Of a stretch of 64,000 bases of DNA, positions 10,160 through 19,586 are shown piece by piece. The position numbers were made by a program, and so were the translations under genes. This DNA is from Hortaea werneckii (taxonomy: Eukaryota > Ascomycota > Dothideomycetes > Mycosphaerellales > Teratosphaeriaceae), in NCBI GenBank assembly GCA_037044905.1, contig JBAOKB010000123.1:1-64000 (forward strand). Direction: 5' to 3'. The stretch's first letter is position 1, and every line of letters starts with the position of its first letter. The notes below the pieces were generated by a model, which did not search any database, was not told the origin of the DNA, and was given only the letters and a program-made list of their open reading frames with translations.

Positions 10160-12346
10160 TCAACTCTTGGTGAACTTCATGAACTCAGCTGCTTCGTCAT
10201 CTTTCACCCCATCTGCGACCTCCTTGTCTGTCAAAAGACCCAACCGACTACGTCTGATCTGTCCGAACATCTCTCTTCTCTCCCCACCTAATTCCTCGCC
10301 CAGTAGTTTGGGCTTGATAGCTCTCATGAATGAATTGTAGAGCTCGCCCATATCTATATCTGACATCTCCTCTCGCATAACTCTGATAGCTTCTACAGCT
10401 CTCCCGTAGCCTGAGTCGCCAACAGAGTGCCGAATCCAGTCTTCTATTACGCCAGCGAGCTGATCGCACGCACTTGTGACCTGCTCAGGCTCTTCGGCAT
10501 GTTCGAGAAGCTGTTTAAATTCCGGTATCGCATTGTTGGGGTCGATGCGCTTGTTCTTCCTGCTTGGATCCTGGGCAAGGAGTGCGTTTACATCAAGGTC
10601 CGATAGCGGCTTGGGCGCTTCCTTGCGGCCGTATCGTCGACCGCGCGCCTTGGGGGGGACTTTCTTGACGTCGGCAGCTTTTATGATATGATCTAAAGCT
10701 GGTTGCGCAGCTTCAATCAGCTCCTCTGGTGGATGGGAGAATCTCGTCAACGCTTCGTGAGGGGGTGGTGGGTCTGTGTCAGGGTATACGGCTCGGTGTT
10801 TAATGACTTGATTGATGCGGTGTACCAATGGACTGAAGGTTTCATCAGGCGGCGCGTACTCGACCGGCTCGCCTTCGTCGCTTTTGCCGAAAGTTGACAA
10901 GTCCATTGAATCGACGTAGCTGCTCATAGCGTCCATGAGATCGTCCGACGGAAGGTTGCGGTGTACCTTCAGTACCTTGCCGCTGACAGTCACTACTCGA
11001 TCCAGAGGCGGAAACTTGTAGCTTCTAACGTCCTCGGCAAAGGGCAACTCAATATCGTATAAGCACTCTAGGTCCTGCTCAACGTTTGGTGCCAGAAGCA
11101 AGATCCTTGGCTCTCGGTTGTCTTTGGCGACAAATCTTGCCACTGCATAGCTTTCAAGCTCAAACAGTGCATTGATAAAGCTGCTCAGAGCCATACTAGC
11201 TTTGTCATTGTTCTTCATTGCCACCACAACATTGGCACGAGACATGTCGAGGTATCTCTGGTATTGCGTGGCATTCACGAAACCGATGACATCGAAACTG
11301 GCGGTAGTCTCATACAGCACAACGTTCTGGTCGCTTTCGGATATGTGTACAGCTGTGCGGCCGTACTCATAACCTTTTGCCAGCTCGTCGCGGTCGACGT
11401 CTTTCTTGCCGCCCGGCGCATTCTCATCCACAACTTGGTACGTCCGAGCATTCTTGATAGACGCCAAGCCGTCAGCCGCAGCGCCATTTTGCGCCTCATC
11501 GCCGTCCAGGCTTTGTGTTGACTGTGTCGCCTCGGCAGTCGCCATGTCGCTTCGGATCACGAAGCTGCTTGCTGAAGGTGCGCTGGCTTTCATGGTCTTG
11601 GGATAGCGTTCTACGTCGATCGAGAGCGCGGTATCGTAATCCTCTGGATTGCCCAATGTCAGATGGCCTCTGTACGAAGGCACGGGCTTGACTGTCTTCA
11701 CACGCGGTATTGACAGCTCGTCGACAGCCTGCATTAGGGTGCCATAAACACCATCACAGTCTTTGCACAGCTGATCAAGTACGGCTTCGTTTTCTCGCTT
11801 CTTTGGGTCCTTGTTTTCCTCTTTGAAGCCATACTCTGCGTCGTCAAAGTCCACACCCAGAACTACGAGCTCGATGCCATCGTCCTTCAACTTCTGAGTA
11901 ATGCTGGGCAGGTCATCTGTCTGCATGGCGCCGCAGGCATCAGTCATGAGTACAATCTTCCGTTGGTACGCCAATTTCTTGCAAGTGTTTGAAATCATTT
12001 GAATGGCCACGACCAAAGCTGAGATTGCATCGCCTGAGTCTGTCGACGAAGGGACAAGATCCTTACGAAGCTGTCTCATCTGTGGCATCAATACCTGGCT
12101 CAGCTCCCGAAAGACGGTGATGTTGGCGTACTCTTCCTCCTCGTCCAGCAGGTTTTTGGTACCATCTGTTCTGAGGCCGATGACTCCAGCCAACAAGGTC
12201 TTTCTTGCAGTAGCTACAGTAGCCGTAAGCTTGTCCCAAACATACTCCAGGCTCCATTCTAAGTTGGTCTGCTGTCGGCCATGGTCGCGTTTGGCCATAG
12301 ACTGACCGCAGTCAACGATGTAGACAGTCGCTTCTTTTTGCGACAT
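10160..12346 (-). CDS. ku80: Ku80, ATP-dependent DNA helicase II subunit 2
   Basis: Single-exon protein of 728 aa. The start MSQKEATVYIVDCG is the conserved beginning of fungal Ku80; the nine in-frame codons upstream begin with TTG, not ATG. The Ku von Willebrand-like alpha/beta domain covers about residues 6-220, the DNA-embracing beta-barrel core about 230-470, and a helical C-terminal arm with Ku80-type C-terminal region about 520-728. Ku80 pairs with Ku70 to bind DNA ends in non-homologous end joining and at telomeres. The length fits other fungal Ku80 proteins (about 700-730 aa). The gene converges with the preceding plus-strand gene, leaving 251 bases between stops. Confidence 0.93.
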   Translation of the reverse strand: MSQKEATVYIVDCGQSMAKRDHGRQQTNLEWSLEYVWDKLTATVATARKTLLAGVIGLRTDGTKNLLDEEEEYANITVFRELSQVLMPQMRQLRKDLVPSSTDSGDAISALVVAIQMISNTCKKLAYQRKIVLMTDACGAMQTDDLPSITQKLKDDGIELVVLGVDFDDAEYGFKEENKDPKKRENEAVLDQLCKDCDGVYGTLMQAVDELSIPRVKTVKPVPSYRGHLTLGNPEDYDTALSIDVERYPKTMKASAPSASSFVIRSDMATAEATQSTQSLDGDEAQNGAAADGLASIKNARTYQVVDENAPGGKKDVDRDELAKGYEYGRTAVHISESDQNVVLYETTASFDVIGFVNATQYQRYLDMSRANVVVAMKNNDKASMALSSFINALFELESYAVARFVAKDNREPRILLLAPNVEQDLECLYDIELPFAEDVRSYKFPPLDRVVTVSGKVLKVHRNLPSDDLMDAMSSYVDSMDLSTFGKSDEGEPVEYAPPDETFSPLVHRINQVIKHRAVYPDTDPPPPHEALTRFSHPPEELIEAAQPALDHIIKAADVKKVPPKARGRRYGRKEAPKPLSDLDVNALLAQDPSRKNKRIDPNNAIPEFKQLLEHAEEPEQVTSACDQLAGVIEDWIRHSVGDSGYGRAVEAIRVMREEMSDIDMGELYNSFMRAIKPKLLGEELGGERREMFGQIRRSRLGLLTDKEVADGVKDDEAAEFMKFTKS

Positions 12347-12703
12347 GTTCGAAATCTTCTCAATCGATGACAACTAAGACAGTTGACATTAAAGCCTTGA
12401 GCGTCTCACATCGTAATCTTGAGTGTGGCAATTCAAGACTGGTTCACAGACAAACCATCGCTGTAAACGGCAGGCACCAGCGCGCGTGGAAGACGCGTCG
12501 GGGACACGACTTTTGCCAGCTCGGGCCAAGCCGACTGACGATGACCTCATTAATGTTTAGACACCATCGGCGAACACCTTAAACTCCTTTGCCTTATATG
12601 TGCGGTCAATCAGATCTTCAGAAGATCGTGGTGAGTTGAGACTCATTCCCTTCACTACTCGCAGTCATTCCGCATCTCACACGCCAGATTCATCGTCGCC
12701 AAC
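12347..12703. other. Divergent promoter region (Ku80 / DUF4149 gene)
   Basis: These 357 bases separate two head-to-head genes and should contain both promoters. No repeat or additional frame is supported. Confidence 0.6.
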
Positions 12704-13342
12704 ATGCCCTCCCTCTCCTCCATTAGCGATCCAAAAGCATACCACATCATCACATACGGGACCCTTTTAGGTTCAAACATATTCCAGACCTTCCTTGCCG
12801 GTCCTTTGGCCTTCAAGGCGCTGCCTCGACCTTCTTTCAGCACCCTCCAGACGGCTATCTTCCCACCCTACTTCGCTCTCCAAACCGCGCTGCCGCTCGT
12901 CCTCGCATTGACATGGCCAGGTGAAAAGCTGGCTGGCCTAGGTGGCCAGGCACTTAGGAGCAATGCCGGTTGGAGAGGGGTGATGCAAGAGGACAACATG
13001 TGGGATGCACTCATCCCAATCGGTGTCATGTTTGGAACGAACCTTCTGAATCTCCTCTACCTCGGCCCAGCAACGACCAAAGTCATGAAAGAAAGGAAGC
13101 ATCAAGGTGAGCTTGCGGCTACAGATGGCATTTTCAAACTAGCTGTAGACCTTGCGCAGTACTAATGGGCAATTGCAGAAACACGCGATGGCAAGAAATA
13201 CTATGACCCTGGACCCAAGAGTCAGGAAATGCAGCGCTTGAACTCCTCGTTCTCCAAGTTGCATGGTGCCTCTTCATTGTCAAATGTGGTTGGATTGGCT
13301 GCAATGCTGTTTTATGGGGTCGTGCTGGCAGAGAAGCTTTGA
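12704..13342 (+). CDS. TMEM205-like (DUF4149) membrane protein
   Basis: Two exons, 12704-13106 and 13179-13342, encode 188 aa. The 72-nt intron has a GTGAGC donor, a TACTAAT branch site and a GCAG acceptor. The protein has four hydrophobic segments (about residues 14-36, 50-68, 104-124 and 165-188). The opening YHIITYGTLLGSNIFQTF and the paired FPPYF element are typical of the DUF4149/TMEM205 family of small four-span membrane proteins. The biochemical role of the family in fungi is not established; human TMEM205 has been linked to drug resistance. ATG context and reading frame are good. Confidence 0.85.
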
Positions 13343-13794
13343 TTCCTTATAGTAGTGGATTTAAATTGCTGCTTCTGTTCAAATAGGCATGCGTTTCAAA
13401 TATAATGTTTGACATATTAAGCTCAGGATGTCCCAGAAAGCAGATGTCGTAGCTTTGTGGCTGCTTCGCCCTTCTGGCCCTGATAGGAGCAGGTCTCACA
13501 CCTGCATCTCGAGTACCCGTCTTATCACGGCTAATTGCATGACAAGTAGCGGTAAGCGCGGTTGCAGAAACAAGCGCATGTCTTCCTTCAGGATCACCTC
13601 ACCTGCATGAATCCTTGTGGTTGCCTGCTAGAAAACATGTAAAGCAAACAGCGCTATCATGTAGAAGAGCGAAGAGGCGCATACTCAAACAAGGTTTATT
13701 GCAGCCGCTCGTAGAAAAAAGGGACTCACGTTTCCTACCAGAATACGTACTCACGTTCCCCATCTCGCTGCTAGTGCTAAGGACCAGAACGAAC
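13343..13794. other. Intergenic region
   Basis: About 450 bases between two plus-strand genes. The frame of the next gene extends upstream without a stop but has no ATG there, so this is taken as 5' UTR and promoter. Confidence 0.5.
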
Positions 13795-14730
13795 ATGGCA
13801 AACGATGGAGAACCACATCGCAAGCGCCTTAGCATCCAATCACTTACGAAAGTAATGCGCAAGAGGCATCAACGCAGAAAGTCGCAAGCAGTGTCGGACG
13901 ACACAAAGATCTCTCTGCAGCCAGAACCAGAGCCAAAGGAGGAGACCGAGGCTGAGAACTGTGATGAGGGGCAGTCACCCTCTGACATCAATGAGACGCA
14001 ACAATTGCGTCCAGTTCACTCAACCAACGTGGTCGTCCAAACCTTCCACGGAAAGCTCTCCGGAGCCACAGCGTACCTTATTGCAGATAAAGACACAGGA
14101 CGCGCTGTGGTGATTGACCCTTTCCTCGATTCTTCAGGCCCTGGTATCTCATCGACAGTTGCAGACGGCATACTCACAGCGGTGAGGGAGAACCACTATC
14201 ACGTCGACCGCATTCTGGAGACCCAGGGACCTACGACAGGTCGATCGGCGGTATGGTACCTCCGAAGCCAGCTACAGCAGCATCAGGGAGAAGCTCCACG
14301 CACATGCGCAGGCAAGAGCTTTGCCGGTATTCAGCGGATGTTCGAGCGAAAATATGCCGGCACGCAGACGCTTCAGGTCTCCGGCAACATCGAACCTGAC
14401 TTCAAGGATGGTCAGCTTTTTGAGCTGGGGTCGCTAGGGGTGCAAGTCCTGATTCTTCCGGCCAGAGACCCGGAGCATACGGCGTTCGTCATCGACTCGA
14501 ACGTCTTCATCGGTGATGCTCTGTTGGTAGCCTCTCCTGAGGAGATGAGAGCAAGTGGAGGAACACAGCTAGTGGACAGGGCTTTCAGCTCTGTGAAGAG
14601 GCTGCTCAGCTTGCCACCTGACACACGCATCTATTGCTCTCAGCAGTTACAGCCGCTGTGCCTGAAGAAGCCTTGGGTGTCTGTACGCGAGATCAGAGGC
14701 AGATTTGACGATCCCGAAAGGATCGACTAG
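13795..14730 (+). CDS. Metallo-beta-lactamase-fold protein with degenerate metal site (ETHE1-like)
   Basis: Single-exon protein of 311 aa; ATG at 13795 (MANDGEPHRKRLS), the upstream frame having only a TTG. Residues 1-80 are basic, then acidic and disordered. From about residue 87 (VVVQTFHGKLSGATAYLI) the sequence follows persulfide-dioxygenase/glyoxalase II-like MBL proteins: AVVIDPFLD, then VDRILETQGPTTG where active enzymes have an HxHxDH motif, LPARDPEHTAFVID where a PGHTPG histidine loop is expected, FIGDALL (Asp retained), and IYCSQQL where YPGH is expected. Four or more metal ligands are therefore missing while the fold landmarks remain. I infer a pseudoenzyme of unknown role, perhaps regulatory. 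The alternative is a fast-evolving gene with an altered site; the open frame argues against a pseudogene. Confidence 0.72.
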   Translation: MANDGEPHRKRLSIQSLTKVMRKRHQRRKSQAVSDDTKISLQPEPEPKEETEAENCDEGQSPSDINETQQLRPVHSTNVVVQTFHGKLSGATAYLIADKDTGRAVVIDPFLDSSGPGISSTVADGILTAVRENHYHVDRILETQGPTTGRSAVWYLRSQLQQHQGEAPRTCAGKSFAGIQRMFERKYAGTQTLQVSGNIEPDFKDGQLFELGSLGVQVLILPARDPEHTAFVIDSNVFIGDALLVASPEEMRASGGTQLVDRAFSSVKRLLSLPPDTRIYCSQQLQPLCLKKPWVSVREIRGRFDDPERID

Positions 14731-16212
14731 TGGTTCTAGTGGAATCGTGCACTGGTGTGAGAGATAGCTTTCGGCCAGAGATTTGACCTCCCTGGAAGGG
14801 CTATCGGCGTCCATGGAACCCAACATGGTGGAAAAAGAGCGGTAAGAGATGAGCTTACCCCTTCCGAGCATGTAGATCGTAGTGCGTCTTACGAATCTTC
14901 TGCATGAAGACATTGCCCTAAAGCACAGTCTAGAATACAATTGCAGCTATACAGCTCGAAGATCTGCCGTCCAGAAAATGCTTAGTTCAAACTCGATGTA
15001 GGCATCTTCCGACTTGCAATACGGCTCTATATCAATGATTTCCGTTAGCCTTTTTTGCTCTTTACGCTACTGTATTACACCTTCGCTTAGCAATACTTCC
15101 TCTACAGTAATGGGAAACAATCGATCTTCGCAACTCTGTACAGGAAGCCTAGACTGTACACGACATAGTGCTTTGGTGAAAATTGAACGTCTTCCATAGT
15201 CAGCTTGCGCGTGTGACCTTAAACAAGAGGTTCATGCTGCCGGTTTGTCCCCTCCGTAGACTTTTGAATGCGATTGGGCCTCGGATACGCGAGTCAAAGA
15301 GAGGGTCGGCACAGTGCATTCGGAATACAGGTCCGGGAAGGTGATCGACTCCGGAAGGTTTATTTCTTTTGGAAATTTTAGACCTCCGCACGCTGCCTCT
15401 TCGATGGATGACTGCGAGGACGCGCGAGGGCTTGAACTTGTGACCCGTCGCTTGCATGGCTATGAGATCAAGTAGCAGACGAGCTCACGAGCGACATCTA
15501 CGGTCCAACGGGGGACGCGGGTCGGATGCCGCCAATTTATAGTGCCATCTGCACTGGCGTATCCTGTGCTTCCAGCACGGCACGCCGGAAGGACGCACTT
15601 GCCGTTGTGAGCGTTGTCGACCTCGCGAGCGATTCGGGCAGACTGCGATACCCAGAGGTCTCGTGACGCTGCACCGATTATTAAGAAGGGCGGTCCCATA
15701 AACCGTGTGCCGCATAAGCCGGCCAGCCGGCTGTGAAAGAGTGGAAGTTGTGTAGACGGCGTCGCCTTTGGGTTCCAACCGTCGCAACGTTCAGAGGCCG
15801 TGAGCTCGTTCCACGAAAAAAGGCTGGTACTGGGAGCAGAGTTCACATCCCTGTCTATCTGAGATGATGCGAAAAGTTCACCGGTTAAGCGGGTATACGT
15901 GGGCTGCTAAGCGGCTAAGATGGCAGGCGCGCGGTCTTCGGTGCATTCTCCGTGCATGGTTCTCCTGGCCCTCCCTACACTATGCTATTTGCAGTTGGTT
16001 TCACACCTTTTCTCTTCATCTCCATCGTGCGGACAAACATCACGCATTCGTTTCCATCGACATGTGTCGGGTGCATCGACAACGAAGTCGAAAGGCGCGC
16101 TATGAAAGCTGTTCTGCCCTGATAGCGGAAATACGGACAGGATGCCGTGCCGAGCGGAACGCCTCACGAACCGAGAGCATCAACGACGACTATCATTCAA
16201 CAACGACAACCG
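14731..16212. other. Long intergenic region
   Basis: About 1.5 kb with several frames of 60-128 codons on both strands, none with a recognisable domain, signal peptide or splice structure. I see nothing I can name. Confidence 0.55.
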
Positions 16213-16983
16213 ATGTCGACCACTGATCAAAAACTACTGAACAGTGCGATTGGAGCTGATAAGATCATGATGACTGCGACGGAAAGGACCTTTGCAACGC
16301 CCGAGCTGCTGGAGCTAATTCTCGCCCATCTGCTGCGCGACGTTGTCGCTCCATTGCCACAAGAAGATCCTCGCTCGATTGCGACGCATGAGTCGGCGAG
16401 GAAGCTCCATGGCCTCCTCAGGTACAGCGAGGTGAACCGTACCTGGCAAGGTTGCATGCTCGGGTCGAAATTCCTGCAGCGCTCGCTGTTCCTCTCGCCC
16501 GACTTTATCTCCCAACGATCCTGGCATTATGGCAACGAACAGGACCGCGATATCTACAACGCAATGGCCTTCCCGCCTACGTCGCCCGCGAGGACGCCCT
16601 TGCTGAACAACATTTTACAAGTGACTTTCCCAGGTTATTACTTGCGTTTCTGGCGTCTTAGTCCTGTGGCTAGCGGCAGTAGGCACTGCGCTTACATGAT
16701 CATTGCCAGGAAAGACATGCCAAAGCTCCAAGAACGCTCGAGAACGGGCCAAGGTCGCACAATATCCAACATGCTGCTTTCTCAGCCGCCATGTACGGAG
16801 TTAGAGGCGTCCATCTGGGAAGAACGCGACGAGAGCAAGGACTATCGCGATCGGACGACTTCCCTTCGCGACCCTTTCCTGAGCTGTGCCAGCGGCCTTA
16901 CTATGGGCGCGGTCCATGAGAAAGTGGCTACGATGTTTCGAGAGCACCCGGATGTGGTTGCAATCAAGCTTACTACAGTCTGA
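16213..16983 (+). CDS. F-box domain protein
   Basis: Single-exon protein of 256 aa. The ATG at 16213 (MSTTDQKLL) is chosen because the longer frame begins with GTG. About residues 25-90 read as an F-box: FATPELLELILAHL, then YSEVNRTWQGCMLGS and FLQRSLFL, the common Leu-rich helix plus 'cognate residues then Trp' pattern of short Dothideomycete F-box proteins. F-box proteins recruit substrates to SCF ubiquitin ligases through Skp1. The C-terminal half has no Kelch, WD or LRR repeats, so the substrate is unknown. These proteins form large lineage-expanded families. Confidence 0.75.
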   Translation: MSTTDQKLLNSAIGADKIMMTATERTFATPELLELILAHLLRDVVAPLPQEDPRSIATHESARKLHGLLRYSEVNRTWQGCMLGSKFLQRSLFLSPDFISQRSWHYGNEQDRDIYNAMAFPPTSPARTPLLNNILQVTFPGYYLRFWRLSPVASGSRHCAYMIIARKDMPKLQERSRTGQGRTISNMLLSQPPCTELEASIWEERDESKDYRDRTTSLRDPFLSCASGLTMGAVHEKVATMFREHPDVVAIKLTTV

Positions 16984-17759
16984 CGAACCGAGAACGCGTA
17001 TGACACCGCTGCAAAAGACTATACGGAATACAATGGCGGTTTCGCTCAGTGCAGCTGTTCTGGGGTTGTTGAGTCTGGCTGTTGGGATTTCATTTGGCCG
17101 TGGAACGCCAGTGCAAACCTCAGGCGCACGTGGAAGCGGTTCGTTAGCATCCTGGCTGCTGTCCTGTCAAAGTTTTGCGATGATCACAGAGCTCTTTCGA
17201 ATGCGAGGCAGAAACGATAAGTGCTGTCGTGTATCAGTTCCAAGACGATCGGCAGCATGATGGTGATGTGGTCGTGAAACCGCATATGTTCTGTTGGAGT
17301 TCTGAGGGAGTATGCGGCTCACGAGTTAAACTGAAGCTGATTTCATTTGACAAGTTATAGCTTTTCTTGAACCCACGGCTGATCGCACACACTGCCGTGG
17401 TATTCTCCAAATTCTCTGCCGCATCGAGTCCGCACTACGAATGATACGGAGAGGGCTCCGATGGCCAAGTTTGACATCATCCACGACACGCGCCCAAGTC
17501 TTCCGAGGCGATGTTCGTAGAGGCATGGGCCAGGTGGGATGAGACAGCTCCTCGCTACGCCAACCGTCGCAGACTACCGTCTGAGCCATCCGTGAAACCT
17601 TGTGCCACAACTGAACGATGTTATGATTCATTTGTGGCTGAGATCGACTCACGAAAGACCGACCAAGCTGCGCGTCGGAGCCGCCAAAGCGGGAGTCATT
17701 TTGAACTGCTGTTCCATCGACCTTGTCTTTGCCTGGCCTCCCCACAGTGTCCTCGTTCA
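16984..17759. other. Intergenic region
   Basis: About 775 bases between convergent genes (F-box plus, glyoxalase-like minus). It is long for two 3' UTRs, but I find no supported gene. Confidence 0.5.
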
Positions 17760-18587
17760 TCATTCTTGCACGTTGTGGCGTCCATTCACAATATCAATCA
17801 ACACCACGCCCTCTCCAACACGCTGCTCAAGGTTTGGCTGATCGCCTTTGCCTGGACACTGAACAACAAGTTTCAGCTGCATCTCTTTCTCGCCATCAAT
17901 CGGCCGCCTTCGTATCCACACCGATGGTTGGTCTGGACGTCCAATTTCGAAGGGGGTACCGAGCGGATAGCGTCCTTGCTCGATGGAGGCTGCGTTCACG
18001 ATCGCGCCCATTGACTTGTTCAGTCGCTCGTAATGACCGTCTGATACTTCAATCACGACCCCAGATAGGCCGACCGCGCCACACGGATGATGTGTGTTGC
18101 CATTCATCGCAGGAACACGTCGCTCTCTCGGCGTCAGGTCTTCGCAGAAGAAGGGGACCATTCCTCGCTCAACGCCCGGGTCTGGAAACGTGACCTTCCA
18201 CTTCAACTCTTGCCTGTCAGCCGTCCGCCGGCCCCCTTCGATCGGATCTGCGTAGGATATGTCTGAGTCTGCTTGTGCGAGCCGGTCTCGTAGGGCCGAG
18301 ACGTCAAGAGATTCGCGAGGGGTCAGCGCAAAGTCCACCACTCCGTTGGCCTTGTCCCCCCAGAAGTGCCCCTTTCGCTTCTCCGAATCATCGCGAGTGA
18401 AGGCAACCAGCTCGAGATAGGTACCGTCGCGGAACAAGACCAACTTGTTCTCCGTCCTGCCGTCCGCGTGCTTTCCTCCGGGGCTCACATGGAATTTATC
18501 GGTGATCCAGGAAGGCGGGTCGATGATGTCCTCGTATGGCAACAACATGACCACGTGGTCGAGGAGGGCGTTAGTCTTGGGCGGCAT
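17760..18587 (-). CDS. Glyoxalase-like domain protein
   Basis: Single-exon protein of 275 aa. The start LLDHVVMLLPYED and the following HVSPGGKHADGRTENKL and DGTYLELVAF are the typical opening of the fungal glyoxalase-like (vicinal oxygen chelate fold) family. Histidine at residue 11 and glutamate in YLELVAF could be metal ligands. Substrate and reaction are not known for this subfamily. It is transcribed away from the TAP-like hydrolase gene across a 1-kb shared promoter region. Confidence 0.82.
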   Translation of the reverse strand: MPPKTNALLDHVVMLLPYEDIIDPPSWITDKFHVSPGGKHADGRTENKLVLFRDGTYLELVAFTRDDSEKRKGHFWGDKANGVVDFALTPRESLDVSALRDRLAQADSDISYADPIEGGRRTADRQELKWKVTFPDPGVERGMVPFFCEDLTPRERRVPAMNGNTHHPCGAVGLSGVVIEVSDGHYERLNKSMGAIVNAASIEQGRYPLGTPFEIGRPDQPSVWIRRRPIDGEKEMQLKLVVQCPGKGDQPNLEQRVGEGVVLIDIVNGRHNVQE

Positions 18588-19586
18588 GATTGAATGTCGT
18601 CGCCGTCGCCGTCGTCGTCGCCGTCGCTGTCGACTGCCCGGGAAGAGTCTTTACTCTGTTGGATCGCCAAGACGCAGGCAGGCACAGCGATTTTAGGAAT
18701 GCGCTCAATTTTTCACTTTGGCGGCCAGGGTCGCAGTGGCTGGCGAGGCTATACCGTGCTCGAAGCGAATGCTCACGGCCGACCGACAGCAACAATGTGT
18801 CGCCGAATCTCCCTGCTGTGTCCTGCAAGATACGGTTCGGCAGCTTCTTGCCATATCCAGGGAGTCTAGCCCCGAATCGGCGCTCTAACCGAAACCATCA
18901 CTAATGACCTCCCGGTTCACCAAGTACAACTACCTAAGATTTTCGATTTACTTGTCTCTAGAGATCTGTTGAATCTGTGCATGCAAGCGTACGCCTACTA
19001 AGTGATTTTCGCCACTACATACTGATTGTGCCGGCCCAGTGCCCTGGGTCTGGCACTCTATTTAGAAAATTTGCCGTGTCCTTTTTGCAGCCACGACTTT
19101 TGCGTCCCAAGCTCGTTGATCGGGGGAGTGGGAGGGCCAAACCCGGCCGAATTGGAGTCCGCCTCCGCGACGAAGCTGAATGGGAGTCTTCCGTCATCGC
19201 AGTGCAGGCGGCGAGGTAGGAGAAAGTTGATGCTGCAGAGCAGGCCATCATTGGCGTCTCCCTCCCTGACTCGCTCAAGCTGCCGTGTAAATGCAACGCC
19301 ACGGGTTAAAATGATAGCTCTTCCGCAGCCGCCACCTTAGGATGCGGCATTCGCCGCAAACTCCAACTCGACTTGCCTGTTTGGGCTGCATCCGTGGCTA
19401 TCTCTGCTGAGGATCTCACTCAAGGCAGCCATCTTTGCAGACCCAGCATGTGTAGACATCCCATCAGAACAGTATCATTCTCAAGTGACGCGTCGGTCTG
19501 GAACCGCGCCCAGCCGTCTTCTCTTCGCCGACCTTCAATGCTACCTGAGTAGAGCACAAGATAGAGAGATCCTCGACAAACTCACC
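18588..19586. other. Divergent promoter region with trinucleotide repeat
   Basis: About 1 kb between head-to-head genes. A run of CGY triplets (GTC/GCC type) lies at 18598-18635, directly upstream of the glyoxalase-like start. No additional gene is supported; the V/A- or S/P-rich frames here are products of the repeat. Confidence 0.6.
18598..18635. repeat. Imperfect CGC/CGT triplet microsatellite
   Basis: A run of CGY triplets with few interruptions lies 10 bases upstream of the minus-strand ATG at 18587, so it would be in the 5' UTR of that gene. Confidence 0.8.

Noticed and set aside
15460..15846. 128-codon minus-strand frame in the 14.7-16.2 kb gap
   Set aside because: No recognisable domain or signal peptide, and a competing frame of similar length overlaps it.
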